This document shows positions 13,101 through 25,100 of a stretch of 64,000 nucleotides of DNA, piece after piece. Every line of letters starts with the position of its first letter. The stretch's first letter is position 1. Both the position numbers and the translations under genes were made by a program. The notes under the pieces were generated by a model that saw nothing but the letters and a program-made list of their open reading frames with translations, did no database searches and was not told where the DNA came from. The stretch comes from Apostichopus japonicus (taxonomy: Eukaryota > Echinodermata > Holothuroidea > Aspidochirotida > Stichopodidae): NCBI RefSeq assembly GCF_037975245.1, contig NC_092562.1, positions 22,089,054-22,153,053 on the forward strand, read 5' to 3'.

Positions 13101-16100
13101 TGAAAATGATCCGTTTTTATTCCTTTGCCAGAATAAATATCAACCCGTAACATACAACTTCGACTATTTATATTAAATGTATATTAAACTGATTACAACT
13201 AATGCACCTCATTGAACTTACAGTAATTTTCAGACAAACACATTGAAGTTTGATTTTAAAACAATAGAATATTAAATGTTGCATTTTTATGTGACATTAC
13301 TAGAGTATCCTTGCTGTATTAGACTCTTAAAATTAAAGAAGATTCAACAAGTGTATACTGAAGACATACTCCAGTCCCAAGACAAATATTGTGATTCCTA
13401 ACTCCTGTCCATTTCACCCAGAACATCTTGTTGTAAGAAACCCAAGAATTTATACTCCATAATCTAAAGCATCTGAAGGCCAAGATTCTAGTTTCATAGT
13501 GAGTTAATAACAACCAGAGGAAAACCTCTCCCAGCAGTAACTTGTCTTTAAGTACAGTACATATGCCGCACAAAGAGTAGTTTGAAGCAGTACCTAGCGT
13601 TATTGCTACAGAAAAATCATGAAACTATGAATGCCTTTCTGCTATACTGTAATAGCTAGCTGGCTTTCAAGATTATTTTAAGGCAGTATTACTGTAGCTA
13701 AGCATGGAGGACCCCCCACCTGTAGTTGCCTATGAATCAGGGCCAAGATTCTACGATTTCATAGTGAGTAATAACAAAAAGCATCTATCCTATGACAGAC
13801 ACTGTGATTCCTACTCGTGTGGGCTTTTATTTTTTATTTTACTTTTAGCACTCATGTGATTTTGTCATTGCTGTTTTGGTTTCACTTTTGGCACGAGACC
13901 TTTTCAAAGCATAACTGTCACTAACTTTAAACAGAGAAATTTAACCTTTCAACACAGTCACCAGGATGCACTAACAAAACACAATATGAGGGAATGAGAA
14001 TTAACTTTCATACCGATTTGTTCTTTTAGGATTCTTTGCGATATTCTATCAACTGAGCCCATCTTATCCCCAAATGTATGGACGTACTCTCCCATCATGG
14101 TATACTCTGGACTTCTGTTCTTCAGCATGTAGGCAGAGGCATTGGCTTTAACAGAGCTGCCTAACCTGAACACAACCGATGGCGACTGCTTACGATATGA
14201 TGAAAGCTCCTATAAAAATTAATGGAAAAATGTTAAAGATGAAAAATCTTTTCTCGGTGAGAGGGTGGAGAGATGTGATCTACCATGCCCTAAGAATGAT
14301 TGTGCTATAGCAGCATTAAATATTCAATTGATTTTATCAAATATTCTATGAGGATTGCTTAACATATAATTACAATTAAACAAATCCAAAAAAGCATCAT
14401 ACTTTAAACACTCCAATATCACATTTAATTTTGTTTCACTCTAATCCTGCAAACTTTGGCACAAAAACCCCTTTTTAACTAATGATCTTAGCTCGCACTG
14501 AATGTAATGTCAACTGATTCATTTTCTTGGTTGTCATTTGAAATGGAGTTTGAACGGTTAAGTGAGTTGAGGTGCAAACACCTGGTACGGAAATGAATAA
14601 GATCAGTCTAATGAGAGCCACTTATCTGAATATGACATAATTTACAAAGAACAGGATGCAGTGCTTTGAAGTCTACTATATCTCAGCTATTGACAAAAAG
14701 AGAACATTAACCACACAAAATGAAAGATACAATGCAATCTTTTGTAAAGGAAACAACCCTTTTTAGGGAATAATTCATCCTATGCCACATGGCAAAATAC
14801 TATATACTTATTGGTACATGTTGCTATACAAGTGTACATATGTATAGCAGTTTTCTACACAGTCACTGATAGTATTCAATGAGAGCAAACAAACTCAGAG
14901 CCTTCCTAGAATGCTACACAAACTATTATTTCTCTGCTTTCTTAAAAAAAAATTCTTTTTACTCATGTATATAGGTACTTTCACATCCATATGAGCCCCT
15001 ACAAATAATTTTCACTGCAATTGATTTTGAGGATAGCTGCAGTTTAGGGAATAAAGAGGGAATAATAGCTTTTTACACATGTATGCAAGTCTCAACCACA
15101 GCATTCTTTAAATCAATTTTTGTTTCTTGTTTTTGTTTGTTAAAAAGCTGGGGATATACAAATGCCAAAATTATTCTTTACAAAACAAAATGTAATCAGA
15201 TTGCTATGCATTCTAATAATACTCTACAGACTTGCTAGGTGTAATGTCTATGCAATTTACATTTTTTTTTCAACTTCCCTGATTTTCTGAGTGTGGGGAG
15301 TCTGGGCTCCTGTCATTGCAAGCGCCAATTTCATAACGATTTGACGAGCAACACAAAACAAAGCCAAAAGAACAGGGTGCACTCTGCTATTCTGAATGTT
15401 TGGGCAACATAAATCTTGTTTACTTAATTTCATGCCAAAAGTCCAAAAATATCAAGCAAGACATCTTTCATATTTTCTTTATTAGAACATCATTGTCGTA
15501 GGACAGCAAGAATGATTCTCCGTAATCTAAGCGCCTGAAGGCCGAGACAACTACGGGTTCATTGTGAGTAATAACTAAAAGCAACTATCAACAGATAAAA
15601 ATTGTTTAACGACCCCCAAACCAGCACTGTGTACTATGAAGTTCACATAAAACGACTACGCAGCAACAGAAAATGAGTTTGGCAGCAGACAGCCCTTCCT
15701 TCATACCACAATGATATGAATGATTAATTATATATAATCATTTCCCTCCATGGACTCACATCTATATATAAATACTACGTACAACTACTGTTCCACCAAA
15801 CACTGACAGATATGACAAGGCAGTCTTGTCTTGCATGAAGTTATTGGCAAAACTGAACATCTTTACACTTTGCAGGACACAATGACATCACTGGAGGATC
15901 TTGCGACACTGGCCACACGTAAGCAAAGCCCTCTACACCACCAGCATAGGCAAATTATTTTAATTTTTTTTTATAACTTTGTCAAACAACAAATAGCAGC
16001 TTTGTGCGCAGAGCAAGTTTGTGTTGTGTAAGCACACAAGCAAAAACAAAACACCAAAATAAAAATAATAAAATTTGCAATTTGGGGGGGGGGTTGTGGG

Positions 16101-19100
16101 GTTACCAGCGTTCCATGACACCCTATGACACCTGAAAACTGTATGGTCCTCCAGAAAAATGAAAACTCCTTTTGACGGACTAAAGATTGGAAAATCGCCA
16201 GTAAAATTTTAAACTGTGACAAATGAAGAAATATATATAAGTGATGTGATTAGAAAAGAGATCAGGTGAATGCAAAACAAAAAATGTAATGTATGAGATT
16301 ATGTTGTTTCCGGTATTTACGCTATATACAGGTAGCAATATATCGTTTCTGACAATATTTAAACATAACACAGACAGACATGACTATATATAGTCAGGAA
16401 GTTTTTAATGACTGTTTCCCTTTAATTTGATACAATTTGATTGCCTTTAACCCTTGTCAATAGAGTGAAATATCTTGTACATAGGGAAACAAATAAAGAG
16501 TTAGCAAAAAGTGTGGCTGATCTGCAGACCATGGAATTCATTTTAATCATGACAGGTTACAGACACCACAGTTGTCAAACTGAATCAAGACTGTCTGCAG
16601 TCAATACTGTTAAGGTAGTGTAGTATTCACAAAGTATTCCTAGCTTGCAACAACTTTAGCCAACAATACAGAATGTTGTCCAAACTGTATGACTGAATTG
16701 GATCAAAATTCAAAGACATTTCTTCAAACAATTTTGTAATCAATGATTTTGGTTAATTTAGTTAGTATAAGTTATCAACAATTTGATCCACTTTTTCACT
16801 CATACACTGCCAGGACAATTTTGTTCAATTAAATACCCATTTTTTAAATTATTTGTTATTATTTGTGTGAAATTAACAGTTGAACAACACTACACTATGA
16901 ATTTTGGTTGTAATATAAGAAAACAATACTTTGGATTCAATACAAAATGCTAACTTTAAATAAGACAACAACCCAAGAGGAAGACAAATAATAATTATGG
17001 TAATGAAGCATGTCACGCTACTGGACCTACTGTACTACTTCAGTTTCCCTCTTCAACTCTCCTAACAAGTTAAAAAAATAATTTGAAAATAATAAAACTG
17101 GACAGATTTGACTATTAAAAACAAAAATCTTTCGACAGTTGATTTCTTGATCTCAGGATCAAACTGATCATGATACTTTTTACTAAGAAAGTTTTTTTTT
17201 TTTATCATTGTCTGGCATTTTCATTTGTGCATAAAAAAACAACAACTTGCAACTAGTGACAAGTGCATATAAAACAGCAGTAAAATGTTGCAAAGCTTGA
17301 GTCAATAACAAAGCACTTAAAGCCTTCTAAAACTCTGCCACTGGCCAAGCTATCAGCCAAGTTATGATGAGAGCAACCTGTGCTACACAGAAAAGAAAAT
17401 ACTGACAATTCGATAACTTCATGTTTGATAATTCACAAAGAAACTGTTTGAGTGCCTCAAACCAATTATTCTATGAATGTAAATTTATCAGATTTGGTAT
17501 GTTTGTTTCAACAACCATTCAAAACTTGTGGTTGTAATATTAGTGTTGATAACTATTTCCAACTTTTTTCCTGATTTTTTATTCTCCCTCTCCCTCTCCC
17601 CCTCCCCCTTACTGGATAAGTCATCCAAACTAAGCGAGGAAGGACACAAGCTTTGTAACAATCACAAATTGCCCACCAAAAATAATGAAATGGATGGATG
17701 CAACATTGAACGGTTGCTCGGTTACATACTTGCGTGCATGCATGGAGAAGGACTGGTGCGTTTTAAGCAACAAACTTTCTCAAGGAAAAGATATGAATTA
17801 CCCATGCCTTTGCGGTCAAAAAAATCTTGAAATATTCATTGAAGGATAGAGTTGGGTGTTCTGATATGCGGGTCATAAACTTATTGAGAGCACGTTGTCT
17901 GGTCGTGAGGAACTCGGTGCCGAATCGATCAAGCTTCATACTGTGTTTCTCTGGCAAAGGCTGTGGGGTGAATACGTACATTAATTTAATTTTATAGTTC
18001 ATAAACGACCATTTCACAATAATATTTTGACACAAGACCAGCCAGAAAGAACTTGCAAACTGTAATCATTGCTACGGTTAGTACATAAATGTATAGATTA
18101 GCACAACCTCGTCGAAAAATCCATTTAACTCCGAAAGAATATCAATGGAATAACAACATCTTGAGAACATTTAAGGATGAGTGGGGGATACTTGGAAAAC
18201 TTGGCTGGAAGGAGAACGAGAGTCTCAAATGATAAGATAATACAGGGTATATTAAAAGATAGTGGTTGTTCCTCACAGTGCTGTGCCTTGTTCCATTGGC
18301 GCAATACAATACAACCAAATTTAATTGCAGTATGCGCAAGTGTAAGGCACAATCTGTAGTATTGCATAGCATCAAAACATCAATTGCTCCTCTCAGTATT
18401 TTGATTCAGGTAACTTTCAAAAGTAATACACCTGTGGTAACGAATGAAATCTTTAGAACGATCAAGTCATTTCAGACTATAACAGTGGGACTGCTTTCAG
18501 CTACTGACTGCATATTAAAGAAACTACGACAATAAAATATCAGGCTTTACTTTATTTAATGAAGGGTGAAACAAAAGGGACTTACTGGCACAAGGTGAGT
18601 TGGCTGAGTTTCTTCTAACTTCTGACGAAGCCAAAGAAAGTCTGTGTATCTTCTCCTGAGACTGTACTCTGGTTGGTCAAAGTCTCCTCGGGTAGTCTGT
18701 CGAATATGGAAAGATGGATTTCACTTCCTCGGATAACATCATATCAATCAAGACACAAACACAAAAGCTCTAATCTCTGGGCTGGGAATTACTTGAACAA
18801 CACTGGACTTCCACATGCATAACTCCCAACCTTACAACAACCTCAACATAATGTACCCTCAAACAAACTTCTCTGGAAATTTGTGAACCACTGCCCAAGA
18901 TGTATTTGACAACAACGACCATTTGAATGTTTCTACCAAATTCTGACCCGTTTATCATTAAACGCAGTCATTTTCAGATCATGTACGCAGTGATGATATG
19001 ACAGTCAAAAAGCCTCTTGTTGATACAGTCTGTGTGATGATCAACAGAAATGAATGCCAAAATATCCAGAAAGTGTCTAAATGTCCTTCGAAATGTACCC

Positions 19101-22100
19101 AACGACCACATCACCAGCAGCAACCCTTTTCGTGACTTCAGACTGTATATGGGAGCTGGAGATCATTAACAGAGATGATCCCCCCAAACAGTGTCTAGGT
19201 AACCGTAGCTAAACATACAGGATATCATTTACATATATGACAATGTACACAGAAAAAAAAAAAACAGAAGTCACCTAACCATAGCTAAACATCCAGGATA
19301 TCATGATACCTATATATATGACATTGACAATGAACACAGAAAAACAGAAACAGAAGTTACCTACCTTTGTTGAGACCTTGTATGTGGCATAGGTCTCCAT
19401 CTTCGTGACATGTTTCCGGGGATCATCAACAGTAATGAAGACGTCATGTGTGTCCTGGTCGTCCATCGACAATGAATTGATCGCTAACCTCTGTAGATCT
19501 GGCATTTGATTTTCCTTTAGGGTCGAGGCAAGGACGGTCTGAATGTGAAAAGAAAAACTTACCATCTAATCACCGAATTTTATCATCGTAAATGTTGTAA
19601 AAATTTAACTAGTTGTTCTGTTATAGCAAACAGAGAGGAAGTCCGTACTATTTGCCAACAACTGTTTAATTAGTAAACAAGACACACATTTTTTGCACTT
19701 GAAATGATCTATGACAAAACATTATTTTTATAATGCCATACTGTATTTTCAGCATGGAAGAAAATGCTGCAGTCTGTTCTTCATATAAGAAAGGAGATAT
19801 ATTAAAATCTTATTCCACTGGTTCCAGTCAAAATTATCAACACTAAAGTTCATGCATGTACAAAATAAAGTATTCTGAAATGGAAGGTCAAATTATTATT
19901 AATTGGGGGAGAAGGGTCAGTGGAGATGTGGTTGGAGATGGGCAGAAAAGAAGGGGGGGGGGGGGTGAGGGGGTGGAATGTGAATTAGCAACTTTGTGGG
20001 GTTAAAATGTTACCAAACCATGCATGATATTGTTAATACTAAATGAGATGATATTCAAGCAGTGTATTTCGATGGTTCTTAAAACTAAGAAAAAGAAGCC
20101 GAATACAACGATTGTCTTAAAATGTCTGACCTTACAGTGCATTGCTACAGTATCTTCTAAAAATCAATAAGATAATGATGACTTGCATTATTGACACATT
20201 GCAGTCCAGAATACTGTACAGTATTTCCTAACACAGGTGTTACAATAACATACACTTCAATAATACACCTACTCACTAATATTCATGATTACATGAACTG
20301 GATAGTAAGTTGTGTTGGCTTTGCTGTAAGGTCACAAAACAGCTCATGCAGAAATTAAAGAGTTACAACTAGTTGTGAAAGGGATGAGCAGATGGTTAAA
20401 TACACAGGTTGAAGTCAAAAGTAAAGTATTGGTTGAAATCTTCATTGTTGAATGCAATTGATACTGTAGGTAGCAGATATATTGTTTCTGGCTTTTACTT
20501 TGGTTTGGGAAGCACTATCGTAGGTACAGGACACAGTGTAAACCATATGTGAACAGGGATGGAAGGAAAGGTTCTTACAATTTGTTAATTGTGCTATTAC
20601 TGTAGGTACAGTACAGTATGCCAGCAGTTAGTACAAAGTGTTACTTTTAAGCAGTTTGTTAATACAGATGTATTGACGATTGAAATGGAAGTATTTATCT
20701 CCAACAAAGCTTCTTAACATGCAAAGCATGAGAATCAAATAGAAGACCCATGGTTATCTTTTGTAATACTCTGGCATTTAGCAGGATAATAGAAAGGATT
20801 TGCATGAATAACATTTCAACTTTACATGGTCGGTCACAAGACAAAAATGTACAACTTTAGTACTTTGATGCCACTTATATCTTAATAAACTTTACACAAT
20901 CAACGATAGTAAACTGCATGGTTATGGGTATCTATTTTATCATCAATGAAAAATTTGTTTAAATTAATTGCTTTAGAGAAAAATTCTTTTTCCATTTTTT
21001 GCAATTTACTGTAGTTACTATAATATAACATTCCTAATTGTAGGGTATATCATGGACTGAAACTTTAATACTGTATCTGAATGAAAGATTGTCCTGAGTG
21101 GTAGCTGCTATGTCTGTCAGTCTTGCTGTCAATTCCAACCACTTTTTGGAGGTTTATTTTTAGCAGCCTCTGCCTTGTCTTTTTTACATCTTTATGTTAA
21201 TAGAACTATGAGAGTGATCCCTCCTGTGAGTAAAGGAACATTTCTGATTAAATGCTGCATATAACTGCAATACAGTCCATAATGTCCCATGTAGAACAAT
21301 TGTTAAAGCCAGAAAGTTTCAATTCCCAAAGATGATAAATTTCTCTAAGTTGCAATTTCCATCCTGTATGGAACTGATGTGAGTTTCTGACCTTGGTGAA
21401 TTTTTGTGGCATCTGTCCTTTTCATGTTACATTCTTAAAGTTGATCTATCAGGTCTGTTGATCAGCTGACCATGCACTGTCCTGAACCAAACTATCTGCA
21501 CCCAATATTCCTTGCCTCCCCTCCTGCCCCCCCCCCCCCCCCAAACTATCATCTTGTTCAAGTTTGCTATATTTACAGATAGTAGCTTGTGCCAATCCTT
21601 GCTCACAAATTCACTCAATATCACTGTGCACAGACTTTCAGGAAGTCTATTCATGGATTTAAAAATAAAGGGTACCTTTATCTTACCTTCTTAATAGTTG
21701 TTGCTTGCAATAGCTCCAAATAAGCAACCAGCAAATATGACATTGTTATCAATACTGGATAGTGACTGTTTTAATACTCAGACACATGTACAGGTAAACA
21801 AGAGTATTCACTGTCATGTATTCACTGTCATGTATGCACAGCAGATAACACAATGGAGGCTAACCTGAACAAGAATGTAACTTGCTTTCAGAAAACAACA
21901 GTAGGAATTTATTTTCTGCTGATTTAATGGTCTTTTGGATCTTTAATAAATCAGAGGCATGTGTTTTGATGACAACTTACACATAAATGTAGGTTTAAAA
22001 ATCTTACACATAAATGTAGGTTGAAAACTTACACATAAATGTAGGTTATTTGGTCAGTGGGTTATATACAATGTGTAAATATCTGAAGTACTCATGACCT

Positions 22101-25100
22101 GTTAACAGACATACTGTATATATACATATATATATACTACAGTAAACATTCCATTGTACACTGCGCACATCACACTGACAGTGAATTGCCTCAATGATGC
22201 AACAAAGGATCCCAAAGATGTCTGTACAGGGTTAACCTATTCAATGGTCACATTTTGAGTTTATATGTTTTGAGTTTTAGAGGTCTAATAAATTATCTAG
22301 TACTTAATAGAGGGATAGGAAGGGTGGTTAGGTTGATGTGGTTGGTTAGTACAGATGGCACTGGGAGGATGTACTGTACAGTAAGTACTGAAGATGCTAG
22401 CAAATACTGTTGCTCTACATATGATTGTACAGCAATAGTAATAAAACTACTGTACTCTGTTTACATTCAGCTCCTGTGCAAAGTGAAATCATACTGTTTG
22501 TGAGATTAACAAGAAATGGAACAAACCCACAGTTTCAGTTACAAAGGTTTGACCAAACTATATCTATATGGAAACAGGGATGTGCTCAAACTGGGCGGCG
22601 GCAGGCAGCTGTGCCCAGCAGTTCTGAATGCCTCCCTACACAAACAGTGTTTTAAACATTTCAGCCCGGCACTTTTCTTGATGATTATTTTAACTTAATT
22701 TTACCATTACCAAAATATGGGTGAATACTTAACACAGAAGTTAGCGACACAAATAGGAAATAGATATCACCATTTGCCATATTAGCATACTTCATTTGCA
22801 AAAACTTTCCAAATGGGAAGGGGTACCCCACACCTGAGACCCTCCCTCAGGACTTGGAACACACTACAACACAAATCCGTGTGGCACTCAAAATATTAAC
22901 ACGCACATTCCTGTGGAAATACAAAAATAGGTTCATCAATTCATGACTCATGTCTTTATAACTAAATTAATATTCACTACCGTGTGCCCTGCCAAACTCT
23001 TTCTGAAGTATTTATTGGCTGCCATATAAATTGATTGTGTCACATTCTGTTACACTCAATTTGACACACTCACTTTAACTAGCAAACAAATTCTCTGAAT
23101 TAACAGTAAATTAGCTGGTAGCCTTTTACAACCATTAAATTCACACAAGTTACCTGAACAATTTTGTGTATGAAGTCTATTTGAGTACTTCTACCTCTCT
23201 TTGTTCTGTTGCACAAAGAAATAGTTTTGCTGGTAGCTAGCTAGCTACAACAGTATTCTGAATAAAGACTTCAATGACCAAAGTGCTAATAGTGTACATG
23301 CAAAGCAACTTAGGTCATGTACCAATGTTACAGTATATAAGTGCGGTATGTCTTGGATACTGTAAGTGCTGGTGCTTTTTCAGACTTCCTCAAGATTTAA
23401 AGCAGTTTTTGCTAGGAATGCAACAAACTTTACTGTTTCTGTGATGAGAAATACTTTGTTGCAAAATGCAACCAGTTGCTTGAAAGGATATTAAACATGT
23501 ATCTGACAACTTTACCATCTGCAACACAACATCACCAACAAGTTCTTTACGAGGACTACAACGATACTCGGCATCCTCTCATACTCCGATATTTCCTCCA
23601 ACTGTTACAGTACGACAAATGAAAGTTGGGCTAGAAGTTCTGCATGCTTCAGAGAGAAATGTACATGCCAATTGGGTACAGCAGTATTAACAATAACAGG
23701 TCACCAGGTGTTGTGAAAGTATAGTACAAGGGACTACACTTCACATTAGGAAGTTCACCGCAAAATGTTCCACCACAGTCGTAAAAAAATGGATAGAATA
23801 AATTCAGGCATAGGAAATTGAATTCAAGCAGTACTGAAAGGGGACAAAAATACTCGCATTACACCACAATGACATGAGTTGAAAAGGAAATCCATCCATA
23901 TACAATGACAGGTAGTGACTTCTCGAGCCCACACAGTATTAAAAAAACAATATCCAGAACATGAAGAGAACCTTAACCTGGAGATGAATGATTACGGTAG
24001 TAATGGAATGAAAGTGAAACCAATCTATAGTGCTCATTCACAGTGAGTGTGAGGGGTTCCCTTTAAATCTTTAACCCACATCATACCCATCACATGCACA
24101 TCACACAAACATGAAAACAACCACTGTATTTAGAGGTATGGGCAAGTATCCTACATCGCAAAGGGTACCTGTAGGAAATCTTCAAACTTTTAAGATACAG
24201 TATAAGCTACCAACTATGTCAAGATACAGGCTTGCTTGCTATGTTAGTATTCTACTTATATAAACTGATATATGTGTTAGGCTGTAATCAGAGATGAAAC
24301 TGGCAAGTACAGTAGCTTACAAGAGCAGTGGCCCAGGTTTCATGCAAATGAATATAGGACCTAATTTCCAGTTCTATAAATGATTGATGTAATTAACTGC
24401 AAAAGTGTAAATGTAGCATTATCAGGTGGTTTTCCAACAGCACTCTCCATATTTATCATTCTCTGTGTAATTATAATTTTGCAGCAATTATGGAAGGGTT
24501 TTAGAGATCTGGTCAACAGTTGTCTTGAATAAGATAAGTTGCAAACAAAACTTGGTAAATGATGTGAAGAAAACTGCAGATATGGAAGGCGACTTAATGT
24601 ATGCTGCTATTGTGATACACTCTGCCTTGTTCAACAGATGAAGAGGTACCGTACAGTAGTACATGATACCACAGAGATATATGACTTGGAAGTATAATAG
24701 TCTGCACCACACTGTAAAAAGACTGACCAAAACTGTCTTGCTTACCTTAGCAACTTCTGAGTCATTGTTCTGTACATAGAAACAGATCAAAAAGCATCAT
24801 CAAAACAGGTACTGATAATATAGTGTGCCTAAATTCTACAGTAGAGTTTTCTCGCCTTACTAATACTGGCATAAAATAAAAATAAAAAAAGCACTAAGGG
24901 TGGAGAAATGAAGGGCAGGGGCAAGGGCAATTTTTAGAGAAAGAGATACTTTTTTGTTACATAGCACAATGTTACATTCACTGTGCAGAGGTAACAACTT
25001 GCATATAACAGAAACCAAAGCTGTTATTATTTATTTTAAATTTCTCTGCCTAGAGGATTACTGTATATACTGTTGAATGTCACAGTACGGGGAATAAAGT

